Source: JANOYJ01 sp963792485 (lineage in GTDB: Bacteria; Pseudomonadota; Alphaproteobacteria; Rhizobiales; Rhizobiaceae). From it: a DNA stretch of 64,000 nucleotides. Below, in pieces: positions 43,404 through 51,063 of this stretch; the stretch's first letter is position 1; each line of letters begins with the position of its first letter. Both the position numbers and the translations under genes were made by a program. The notes under the pieces are model-generated. The model had not been told where the DNA came from. It worked only from the letters and a program-made list of their open reading frames with translations, and made no database searches. The stretch lies in assembly GCA_963792485.1 (NCBI GenBank), contig CAWBWL010000007.1:372001-436000 (forward strand). Reading direction: 5' to 3'.

Positions 43404-44045
43404 CTATCGCGCGGCCCATATCATGCCGCGGCGCAAGATTGTCCGCATTTCCGGCACATTGAACTCCTTGGCCTGATGGCCGAGCGAGGAATAAAACACC
43501 CGCCCCGCGCCATGCCTGCGCTTCCAGACCACCGGCATGACCACTCCTTTGGTCCATGCGGCGTGCTCTCCGGAGAAAGTCGTCGTCGCCAGCACCTCGT
43601 TGGCTGGATCGACATGCATGTAATACTGCTCGGAGGTGTAATCGAAGTCCGAGATTCCGGCCATAACCGGGTCATCCTTGGCCGTGATGTTGACGCGGTA
43701 ATCGATGATATTGCCGGGATGGGCCACCCATTGCCCGCCGCACATGAATTGATAATCAACCGCATCGCGGAACGCATCGCACATGCCGCCATGATAACCG
43801 GCGAGACCCACGCCGCTCTCAACGGCGGCGCAGAGGTTTTCCACTTCCGCCTTTTCAATTTTCGACATCGTGTAAATCGGCACGATCAGGTCTAGATCCT
43901 TCAGCGCCGGATCAGCAAACGCTGCGGTTTCCGTCTTGATGGCAACCGAAAAGCCTTCTTCGCTCAGCATATCGCGCACGATGTGCGCGCACTGCTCCGG
44001 CTCGTGCCCGTCCCAGCCGCCCCAGACAATAAGTGCTGATTTCAT
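43404..44045 (-). CDS. ThuA-like domain protein (trehalose utilisation family)
   Basis: The 213-residue protein has the class I glutamine-amidotransferase-like fold of the ThuA family: ALIVWGGWDGHEPEQCAHIV, GVGLAGYHGGMCDAFR and GAGRVFYSSLGHQAKEFNVP. ThuA of rhizobia takes part in trehalose/maltitol breakdown (keto-sugar formation). No sugar transporter or thuB is nearby, so the substrate is open. Confidence 0.85.
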   Translation of the reverse strand: MKSALIVWGGWDGHEPEQCAHIVRDMLSEEGFSVAIKTETAAFADPALKDLDLIVPIYTMSKIEKAEVENLCAAVESGVGLAGYHGGMCDAFRDAVDYQFMCGGQWVAHPGNIIDYRVNITAKDDPVMAGISDFDYTSEQYYMHVDPANEVLATTTFSGEHAAWTKGVVMPVVWKRRHGAGRVFYSSLGHQAKEFNVPEMRTILRRGMIWAAR

Positions 44046-44136
44046 TTGAATTCTCCAACCCGGCCAACCGGCTTAGCGATCACTAGCGCATATGCGGTTA
44101 TCTTGTCATGGCCCCAGTGGACTTCCACAAATGATC

Positions 44137-44526
44137 TCAAAGCCGCATCAGCCCTGCGCCGGTCCGGGCAAACCCGCATGCGTCGTAAAAAGGCTTCAAT
44201 TCAGGCTCGAAGTCCACATGCAGCCATTGTGCGCCCCGCTCGGCGGCGAGCGCCGCAGCGCGAGAGACAAGCTCCTTCCCGAGGCCACGCCGCCGGAAAT
44301 CAGGATGAACTGTGGGGTCGAGAAGAAAAGCGTGCAAGGCGCCATCGCTCGCCACTTTGGCAAATCCGGCCAGCCTGTCGTTATGACGCGCGGTGATATG
44401 GCAAAGACAGGCTTTGAGGCTTGGCTGAAAACCAGCAGGTGAAGCGCCCCAAGCGGCCTGCCAGAGTTCCCGCAGTTCCACGTCGCTTGGAAATTCGTCC
44501 GCCGCAAAAGAGAAAATGCTCTCCAA
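44137..44526 (-). CDS. GNAT family acetyltransferase
   Basis: A compact 129-residue GNAT fold. The acetyl-CoA binding segment is VHPDFRRRGLGKELVSRAAA, followed by the conserved ending FEPELKPFYDACGFARTGAG. The acceptor substrate cannot be predicted. It lies 9 nt after the merR-type gene and may be co-transcribed. Confidence 0.87.
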   Translation of the reverse strand: MESIFSFAADEFPSDVELRELWQAAWGASPAGFQPSLKACLCHITARHNDRLAGFAKVASDGALHAFLLDPTVHPDFRRRGLGKELVSRAAALAAERGAQWLHVDFEPELKPFYDACGFARTGAGLMRL

Positions 44527-44535
44527 GCCAGGGCC

Positions 44536-45099
44536 TTACCTGATCTGATCCAGGAGCCGCTTGCATTCAAGCAGATCGAACAGGACTTCCTGCAGCAACG
44601 CCCGGTTGTCCTTGCTCAGCGGATTTTTATCCGCCGTGACAGGACCGTCTCCTGCGCCCTTTCCCATGCCAAAGAACCCGCGCGAAGCCTTGGCAGACGG
44701 CGCGCCGACGAGCATGTCGCCTTCTTCCTCGGTGAGCTTGCTCGCGGTCTCCACAGGCGCTGCTTCCGGCTCAACTTCCGCCGCTTCTGGATGGCGCTGC
44801 TGCTTGATCGCTTCTGCTGCCGCGACATCACCCGCGCCCAGTGCAATGACGAAATTGCCGCCATTGTCCTTGAGCAGACGCTGCACGCCCTTGATCGTGT
44901 AGCCCTGGTCATAGAGCAGATGCCGGATGCCCTTGAGCAACTCAACGTCATGCGGGCGGTAATAGCGCCTGCCGCCGCCACGCTTCAGCGGCTTGATCTG
45001 GGTAAAGCGCGTTTCCCAAAACCTGAGGACGTGCTGGGGAAGATCAAGGTCTTCGCCGACCTCGCTGATTGTGCGAAATGCGTCCGGACTTTTGTCCAT
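44536..45099 (-). CDS. MerR family transcriptional regulator
   Basis: The 187-residue protein has an N-terminal MerR winged helix (DAFRTISEVGEDLDLPQHVL, RFWETRFTQIKPLKRGGGRR, YYRPHDVELLKGIRHLLYDQ). A less conserved, acidic/alanine-rich C-terminal part has no metal-binding cysteines. In alphaproteobacteria this gene regularly follows plsX-fabH-ihfA; its signal is unknown. Confidence 0.92.
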   Translation of the reverse strand: MDKSPDAFRTISEVGEDLDLPQHVLRFWETRFTQIKPLKRGGGRRYYRPHDVELLKGIRHLLYDQGYTIKGVQRLLKDNGGNFVIALGAGDVAAAEAIKQQRHPEAAEVEPEAAPVETASKLTEEEGDMLVGAPSAKASRGFFGMGKGAGDGPVTADKNPLSKDNRALLQEVLFDLLECKRLLDQIR

Positions 45100-45229
45100 A
45101 GAGTGACGACCCCTGTTCGACCGGCACCCGCATCCCGATCAGTGATTCGTGGGGGTATTCAATCATTTAGTGGAAAAGTTTCAAGCTTTAAGCGACATGC
45201 TGCGCTTTGGCAGGCAAACTCTGCACCGC

Positions 45230-45544
45230 TTATTTGCTCTTGCCGTTCAGATGGCCTTTGAGAATCCGCTCTTTCAGAACGTTCGAGGCCTTGAAGGTCA
45301 TGACGCGGCGGGGGGTAATGGGCACTTCCTCGCCGGTCTTCGGATTGCGGCCGACACGCTCATGCTTGTCACGCACATGGAAGGTTGCAAAGGTCGAAAG
45401 CTTGACGGTCTCGCCGCGCACAATTGCATTGCAGACCTCATCTAGAATGGTCTCGACAAGGTCGGCGGATTCAGCCCGCGACAGGCCGACTTTGCGGTAG
45501 ACAGCTTCAGCGAGATCCGCCCGCGTAATTGTCTTTCCCCCCAT
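45230..45544 (-). CDS. ihfA: Integration host factor alpha subunit
   Basis: IHF bends DNA sharply for replication, recombination and transcription. The 104 residues match IhfA: KTITRADLAEAVYRKVGLSR, LSTFATFHVRDKHERVGRNP and the intercalating-proline arm NPKTGEEVPITPRRVMTFKA. It lies downstream of fabH, the usual place. Confidence 0.95.
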   Translation of the reverse strand: MGGKTITRADLAEAVYRKVGLSRAESADLVETILDEVCNAIVRGETVKLSTFATFHVRDKHERVGRNPKTGEEVPITPRRVMTFKASNVLKERILKGHLNGKSK

Positions 45545-45673
45545 GACAATCTTCCCTTTTCAGATGCGCGAGGGCCGTTCAAGAACCCGTTCAAGGCGAA
45601 AAATCTCATAAGTATTAACGGGTTGGGTTAATGTGGTCAAGGCGCTTTGGGGCGCTTTGGGGTTCGGCTCAAC

Positions 45674-46645
45674 CTACCAGCGCAGCAGCATCGCCCCCCA
45701 GGTGAATCCGCCGCCCATGGCCTCGAGCAGGATTAGCTGCCCCTTCTTGATCCGCCCGTCCTTGACTGCGGTAGCGAGCGCCAGCGGAACGGAAGCCGCC
45801 GACGTGTTGCCGTGCTGATCGACGGTGATGACAACCTTGTCCTCGGAAATATTGAGCTTTTTGGCGGAAGCATCAATGATGCGCTTGTTCGCCTGATGCG
45901 GAACAAACCAGTCAATATCCGCTGCCGAGAGGCCGGTTTCGCGGAAAGAATCCTCAATCACGTCAGTTATCATGCCGACAGCATGTTTGAAGACCTCCCG
46001 GCCTTCCATTCTCAGATGACCGACCGTTTGCGTGGTGGACGGACCGCCATCGACATAGAGTTTCTGCTTGTGCGATCCATCCGAACGCAGCTTGGCTGCG
46101 AGAATGCCGCTGTCTGACGTCAGCCCCCTGCCCTCATGCGATTCCAGAATGACGGCGCCCGCGCCATCGCCGAACAACACGCATGTGGTCCGGTCATTCC
46201 AATCGAGAATGCGCGAGAACGTTTCCGATCCGATGACAATGACACGGTGCGCCATGCCGCCGGTGATATAAAGATCCGCCGTGGTCAGCGCATAGATGAA
46301 GCCTGTGCAGACAGCAGCGATGTCGAAGGCAAACCCGTGCGTCATGCCGAGCCGGTGCTGAATATCGACCGCGGTCGCTGGAAAAGTATTGTCCGGCGTT
46401 GCCGTCGCAACGATGATCAGGTCGATATCCGCGATCGTCAGACCGGCATTGTCGAGGGCTGCCTGCGCCGCCGCAGCGCCGAGGGACGCCGTCGTCTCAT
46501 CCTTGTCCGCCAGATAGCGCTGGCGGATGCCGGTGCGCTGGACGATCCACTCGTCACTGGTTTCGACCATGTTTTCAAGGTCAGCATTCTTCACACAGCG
46601 CCTGGGCAACGCCGAACCAATGCCGCGTATGGTTGACCGGATCAT
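45674..46645 (-). CDS. fabH: 3-oxoacyl-ACP synthase III
   Basis: FabH starts fatty-acid synthesis by condensing acetyl-CoA with malonyl-ACP. The 323 residues contain the catalytic cysteine in AAVCTGFIYAL, the histidine in WFVPHQANKRIID and the asparagine in VDQHGNTSAASVPLAL. The start MIRSTIRGIGSALPRR fits the family. It forms an operon with plsX upstream (36-nt gap) and ihfA downstream. Confidence 0.97.
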   Translation of the reverse strand: MIRSTIRGIGSALPRRCVKNADLENMVETSDEWIVQRTGIRQRYLADKDETTASLGAAAAQAALDNAGLTIADIDLIIVATATPDNTFPATAVDIQHRLGMTHGFAFDIAAVCTGFIYALTTADLYITGGMAHRVIVIGSETFSRILDWNDRTTCVLFGDGAGAVILESHEGRGLTSDSGILAAKLRSDGSHKQKLYVDGGPSTTQTVGHLRMEGREVFKHAVGMITDVIEDSFRETGLSAADIDWFVPHQANKRIIDASAKKLNISEDKVVITVDQHGNTSAASVPLALATAVKDGRIKKGQLILLEAMGGGFTWGAMLLRW

Positions 46646-46681
46646 TTCCGCCTCGTTCGTCCTGCGCGCCTGCCGCTCGCG

Positions 46682-47728
46682 CTATTCCACCGGCTCTACA
46701 GCCGCTTTAGCCGGGCGGACATGAAAAAACTCCAAATCCGACTCGATTTTCTTCAAGAGCCCGTTGCGCACCATATCACTGGCGACAGCGACTGCAGCAG
46801 CAAATCCTTCCGCATCGGTCCCGCCGTGGCTTTTGACCACAACGCCATTCAGCCCCAGGAACACCCCGCCATTGACTTTGCGCGGATCCATTTTCTCGCG
46901 CAGTCTGTCAAACGCGCTTTTCGCGAGCATGTAGCCGAGCCGCGCGCGCCAGGTGCGGCTCATGGCGGCGCGCAGATATTCGGCGATCTGCTTTGCCGTG
47001 CCTTCCGAGGCTTTCAGCGCGATATTACCGGAAAAGCCTTCCGTCACCACCACATCGACGGTGCCCTTGCCGAGATCATCGCCCTCGACAAAGCCCTGAT
47101 AGTCAAGACTGGTCAGCGGCGTTTCGCGCAGCATGCGCCCGGCTTCCTTGACCTCTTCCTGACCTTTGATTTCCTCCACGCCGACATTGAGGAGCCCCAC
47201 TGTCGGGCGGTCTATTTCAAACAAAGCCCGCGCCATCGCCGCGCCCATGACGGAAAAATCGATCAGCTGCTGGGCATCCGCGCCAATCGTCGCTCCCACA
47301 TCAAGCACGATGCTTTCGCCGCGCAGCGTTGGCCAGATGGCCGCAATCGCCGGACGCTCAATGGAGGCCATGGTGCGCAGACAAAAGCGCGACATCGCCA
47401 TCAGCGCACCGGTATTGCCTGCAGAAACGCAAGCGTCCGCCTCCCCGGATTTGACAGCCTCAATTGCCTTCCACATCGACGACTTCCACCGCCCATGCCG
47501 CAGGGCCTGGCTTGGTTTGTCATCCATGCGCACGGCAATTTCGCAGTGAACCACGGTTGATCTTGCTTTGAGTTCACCATGCTTTGCAAGGACAGGCGCT
47601 ATCTCCTCTTCCCTGCCGAAAAAGGAGAAGGTCAGGTGCGGCATGCGCTGAAGCGCCAAAGCTGCGCCAGGAATGACAACGGAAGGTCCGAAGTCGCCGC
47701 CCATCGCATCAATGGAGATTCGTGTCAC
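46682..47728 (-). CDS. plsX: Phosphate acyltransferase PlsX
   Basis: PlsX makes acyl-phosphate from acyl-ACP for phospholipid synthesis. The 348-residue frame starts MTRISIDAMGGDFGPSVVIP. It contains VSAGNTGALMAMSRFCLRT, LLNVGVEEIKGQEEVKEA and VDVVVTEGFSGNIALKASEG. It precedes fabH. A 143-bp inverted repeat at 47753-47895 lies between it and yceD. Confidence 0.96.
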   Translation of the reverse strand: MTRISIDAMGGDFGPSVVIPGAALALQRMPHLTFSFFGREEEIAPVLAKHGELKARSTVVHCEIAVRMDDKPSQALRHGRWKSSMWKAIEAVKSGEADACVSAGNTGALMAMSRFCLRTMASIERPAIAAIWPTLRGESIVLDVGATIGADAQQLIDFSVMGAAMARALFEIDRPTVGLLNVGVEEIKGQEEVKEAGRMLRETPLTSLDYQGFVEGDDLGKGTVDVVVTEGFSGNIALKASEGTAKQIAEYLRAAMSRTWRARLGYMLAKSAFDRLREKMDPRKVNGGVFLGLNGVVVKSHGGTDAEGFAAAVAVASDMVRNGLLKKIESDLEFFHVRPAKAAVEPVE

Positions 47729-47752
47729 GCGCCGGGCATCCGATTGGTCTGA

Positions 47753-47895
47753 GAGACCTTTTGAGAATTCGCCCTGCCGAGTTCAACTGGTGCGGCTTCC
47801 GAGAACCGGAGCGGAGCGAACTTAATGTTCGTGAGCACCGGAAGCGCAGAAAGCTGCTCCAATTGGCCAGCAGGGTAGAATTATCAAAAGGTCTC
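47753..47895. repeat. 143-bp imperfect inverted repeat (MITE-like)
   Basis: The outer arms GAGACCTTTTGA and its complement are perfect. They continue inward with AATTC, CCCTGC, CAACTGG/CAATTGG and GCTTCCG pairs to a small centre CGAAC-TTAAT-GTTCG. Nearly the whole segment could fold into one long hairpin. It lies between yceD and plsX. No transposase gene is present, and flanking target duplications were not clear. Confidence 0.65.
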
Positions 47896-47968
47896 AAGTT
47901 CGCGGCGCAAAATAGAGGTAATTCCCCCGCGCACAAGCCGCCAGCACCTCAATACGCACATCAATCGG

Positions 47969-48520
47969 CTAACGCTTCGGAAAATCGATCAGTTTGGCGA
48001 AAGGTGATGGTTTGTCTGGCACTTCCGGCGTTGACTCGCCTTGAAATTCGAACGCCGCCCCGTCCTTGCGAGGATAGGGATCAATCGCAAGGCCGAACAA
48101 TTCTTCAGCCAGCGCCCCGACATCAATGGTGTCCCCTGCAAAAGTCTCCGGCATATCCGGACCTTCATAGTCCAACACGATCTCGCCCTCGCCCGAGATT
48201 TGGGGCCGCGCAAGTTTCGAATTCTCCGGCACAAACACTGCGTCAATGTCATTGCTGACGGAGTTGCTCAGCGGCTCCAAAGTCACGACACAGTTCTGGA
48301 CGATATCCGCCTTCACTGTTCCGCTGATCTTGACGCCGTCCTTGCGCCATTTCTTGACGAGCAAGTCCGCTTCGAACGACGTCACTTCCACAAGTTCATG
48401 CGCTTCAGCAAGACGTTGCAGTTCTTTCGCATCGGCCTTCAGCTTCACCGGCATGCCCGACTGTGGCAGCCTGGTGACCGAGACGCGATGGCTGATGGCA
48501 CTTTCCCCGACCAAACTCAT
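47969..48520 (-). CDS. YceD/DUF177 family protein
   Basis: The 183-residue protein belongs to the YceD (Duf177) family, which influences 23S rRNA processing and is often linked to rpmF or plsX. It has a central segment CVVTLEPLSNSVSNDIDAVF followed by the acidic part DTIDVGALAEELFGLAIDPY and ends with KPSPFAKLIDFPK. Its start overlaps the stop of the cytochrome chaperone gene by 4 nt. Confidence 0.88.
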   Translation of the reverse strand: MSLVGESAISHRVSVTRLPQSGMPVKLKADAKELQRLAEAHELVEVTSFEADLLVKKWRKDGVKISGTVKADIVQNCVVTLEPLSNSVSNDIDAVFVPENSKLARPQISGEGEIVLDYEGPDMPETFAGDTIDVGALAEELFGLAIDPYPRKDGAAFEFQGESTPEVPDKPSPFAKLIDFPKR

Positions 48521-49068
48521 GCCGCTTTGTCCTTTTGCACTGATATGAAGCCTGGCCGCCCAGCTGCGAACCCATCAACCGGAACGCCGCGCAGGGCAAT
48601 ATCGGATTCAATCAAATAACCAGCAAGCGCCAGCGACTGTGGCCAATCCGTTGCGTCCGGCAATATATTGCGCCGTAGAGCCTCCGCGAGTTCACCGGCA
48701 TCACCCTTCGCCAGCGCAGCCCCATAGGATTCGGCGCGCCCGTAGAACATGCCCGCGAGCTTCTTCATCCGCTTGGGAACACCCTGATCGCCAATACCGA
48801 GCTCGCGCAAGGAATGATCCATGTCGACAACAAAGGTATCCACTATCTCCTGCGCCAAGGCAGGCAGTGGCGCCGACGCGTCCTTGGTCCGGCGCAGGTA
48901 AAGCACCAAATGCGCCGCCAGCAACTCAAAGCGTCCCAGCGGCGTGTCAGGCACGCCAAAATACGAATAGAGCAGCGGCTGCCGCGCGGCTGCCACGATT
49001 GCCTCATATGTCGCCGTCACAACGGCCTCGCTGACAACCCGCTTTCGGCCAAATAACCGTTGAAACAT
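48517..49068 (-). CDS. Ubiquinol-cytochrome c chaperone family protein
   Basis: I choose the start MFQRLFGRKRVVSEAV (183 residues), which resembles family starts; the ATG 16 codons upstream would run into the bamE promoter. Family segments include SYFGVPDTPLGRFELLAAH, VDMDHSLRELGIGDQGVPKR and KKLAGMFYGRAESYG. This is the CBP3-like domain that assists cytochrome bc1 assembly in mitochondria. The bacterial role is inferred by homology. Confidence 0.88.
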   Translation of the reverse strand: MFQRLFGRKRVVSEAVVTATYEAIVAAARQPLLYSYFGVPDTPLGRFELLAAHLVLYLRRTKDASAPLPALAQEIVDTFVVDMDHSLRELGIGDQGVPKRMKKLAGMFYGRAESYGAALAKGDAGELAEALRRNILPDATDWPQSLALAGYLIESDIALRGVPVDGFAAGRPGFISVQKDKAA

Positions 49069-49142
49069 ATACAATTGCCCTTGCTTGCCCGGATACCCCG
49101 TCATTGCATCGCGCAAAACTCTGGGCTACCGACAGGCACGGG

Positions 49143-49682
49143 ATGATACAGCGCCTGATGAAAGAGGAGATGCAATTGTCAGGACAAGAATTCAAGGGGC
49201 GCTTTGCCGCTGTCGGGGCCGCACTCTTGTGCGGCGTGGCTCTTGCTTCGTGCAACACAAGCGAGACGCTCAAGCTGAAAGAGACCATCAATCAGGGCTA
49301 TGTCGCGGATCCAGCGTCACTGGACCTTGTTCCAGTTGGGTCGAGCAAGGAGCAGGTTCTGCTGGCGCTCGGCACGCCCTCGACCACGGCGACATTCGAT
49401 AACGAAGTGTTCTATTACATTTCCCAGCAACGCACCCGCGCTGTCGCCTTCGCCAAGCCGAAGCTCGTTAGCCAAACCGTGCTCGCCGTCTATTTCGGCC
49501 CGGATGGAACCGTGCAAAGCATTTCCAATTACGGCCTGAAGGACGGCAGGGTGTTTGACTTCATCAAGCGCGTGACGCCGACCGGCGGCAAGGACGCCAC
49601 CTTCATCGGCGGCATTCTCGGCGGCCTGTCCAAGGGCGGCGCCCCGACTTTGGGTGCTGACAACAAGGGCGATGTGTATTGA
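49143..49682 (+). CDS. bamE: Outer membrane assembly lipoprotein BamE-like
   Basis: The protein has a lipoprotein signal: a short basic part, AAVGAALLCGVALASC, and the lipobox LASC with cysteine as the predicted first mature residue. A BamE/SmpA domain follows, with LVPVGSSKEQVLLALGTPST and FYYISQQRTR. BamE supports the BAM complex that inserts beta-barrels. The start is uncertain; ATGs at 49104, 49143, 49158 and 49170 are all in frame and none has clear spacing to a ribosome-binding site. It is divergent from the cytochrome chaperone gene. Confidence 0.85.
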   Translation: MIQRLMKEEMQLSGQEFKGRFAAVGAALLCGVALASCNTSETLKLKETINQGYVADPASLDLVPVGSSKEQVLLALGTPSTTATFDNEVFYYISQQRTRAVAFAKPKLVSQTVLAVYFGPDGTVQSISNYGLKDGRVFDFIKRVTPTGGKDATFIGGILGGLSKGGAPTLGADNKGDVY

Positions 49683-49709
49683 TGGCGGGCCTGGCCGCCC
49701 GCTCGCTGC

Positions 49710-50924
49710 TCAATTGAACCAGATCGCATAGCCGAGGAAATTGCCGCCGAAGACGCGCGCCAGATTGTTCCAGCCGGCGCTGGTGGAAATTGTCCCCGTC
49801 TCCAGAAACGGTATTGCGTCCACGCCCGCCAGAATAAGCACCGCGTCGATGCGCTTTGACTCTTCAAAAAACCGCTTGACGTTGAAGCCCTTTTCAAACC
49901 GCCAGTGCGGCATCAGCTTCTTGCCGTCGAGCACGGATTCGAACTCGTCCATCACCAAAAGCCAGCCGTCAATAATGGCGTCATCGACGGGCGCTGCGGC
50001 GAGCTTGCTGGTCTGTTTGGCGTTGGGCAGCCATTCATTGTCATTGTCGGTCTCCGCCCGCGCCGCCGCCCAGCTCTCGCGGCTCAGCTGCGCCAGCGTC
50101 TTGAGGCGCAGACGCACGTCTTTGAGGCGTTCGGGGTCCGTCACCTGCCAGTTCATCAAATGGATCATGGCCAGCCCGTCGCCGAAGGAATTGTCAATGA
50201 ACCCCATCGTCTGCGCCGGACGGACAAGCTCCTCCTGCATGGGAAGGCCCGCGCGCGGGAAGTAGGCGTGCGCGGTCTTGTTGAAGCTCTCCTCAAAATC
50301 GACAGACAGGCCGAACTGCGCCGCGGCGGTGATGAACTGGATATAGCCGCGCAGCCAGAGAATGTCGGCCTTGTCAAAGGTGAAGGAGAGATCAGGCAGA
50401 GGCTGCGGCTCCGCCCGTCGGGTCAATACTTCAAGGATTGCGCCCAGAGACTCATTCTCGCCCGCCTTGCCGTCGCTGTTGATGTCCGCGCGGACCTTCA
50501 GGAGATCAATGGAAAGCTTCACATCCCCTTCCGCTCCCGCCTGCAGCGCCGCGTCGGCCTTGGCCAGATTGTCAAACAGCGTTTGCAGAATGGCGCGGTA
50601 TTTCGGGTAATCCAGCGGCTCTGGATTTGGGTTCGGCTCGACCGGCATGCGCAGGATCGGCAACTGCATCATCACGCCGCCGTTTGTCGTCTCGAGGCCA
50701 TGGCGGTGCAGGGACTGGCCGAGCTGCTCGACGGCGGCGACGAAGAGGAGGATGCCTTGCGCCGCCTTTGTCTTACTGGAGGGGGTCAGCGCAGCCATCT
50801 CGTCAGCGCCCTGACTGAGTGTGCCTGCGTAGAGGTTTCTTGTCAGGGCATCGTTGGCTTCACCAGCAAAGGCGCTCGCGGCCACAAATGTGAAGATCGC
50901 CGTGAAGACCGTGGTCAAACGCAT
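49710..50924 (-). CDS. Exported protein of unknown function
   Basis: The 404-residue protein begins MRLTTVFTAIFTFVAASAFA, a clear Sec signal peptide, so the mature form is periplasmic or secreted. The rest is mostly helical, without a domain I recognise. One EF-hand-like loop, DINSDGKAGENE, is present at about residue 145, a possible calcium site. The C-terminal third includes a hydrophobic stretch, VLILAGVDAIPFL, which could attach it to a membrane. It follows the hppA terminator and converges with bamE. Confidence 0.75.
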   Translation of the reverse strand: MRLTTVFTAIFTFVAASAFAGEANDALTRNLYAGTLSQGADEMAALTPSSKTKAAQGILLFVAAVEQLGQSLHRHGLETTNGGVMMQLPILRMPVEPNPNPEPLDYPKYRAILQTLFDNLAKADAALQAGAEGDVKLSIDLLKVRADINSDGKAGENESLGAILEVLTRRAEPQPLPDLSFTFDKADILWLRGYIQFITAAAQFGLSVDFEESFNKTAHAYFPRAGLPMQEELVRPAQTMGFIDNSFGDGLAMIHLMNWQVTDPERLKDVRLRLKTLAQLSRESWAAARAETDNDNEWLPNAKQTSKLAAAPVDDAIIDGWLLVMDEFESVLDGKKLMPHWRFEKGFNVKRFFEESKRIDAVLILAGVDAIPFLETGTISTSAGWNNLARVFGGNFLGYAIWFN

Positions 50925-51013
50925 GATGTTGCCTCCCCGCAATGCGCCTTCATTGTGATTTTCGTCACCTCACACTCACAGCGTCCAATGATGGTTTTCA
51001 TGGGGCGAACAAA

Positions 51014-51041
51014 AAACCCGCCGGATCGCTCCAGCGGGTTT
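51014..51041 (-). terminator. Intrinsic terminator after hppA
   Basis: A 12-bp stem (AAACCCGCTGGA, one wobble pair) with a GCGA tetraloop is followed on the minus strand by TTTTTT, 23 nt after the hppA stop. This is a classic Rho-independent terminator. Confidence 0.9.
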
Positions 51042-51063
51042 CATGTTTTCACTCAGCCCAGTC

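Noticed and set aside
45641..45660. Tandem 10-mer GGCGCTTTGG between ihfA and fabH
   Set aside because: Only two copies of a short unit; too little to call a functional repeat.
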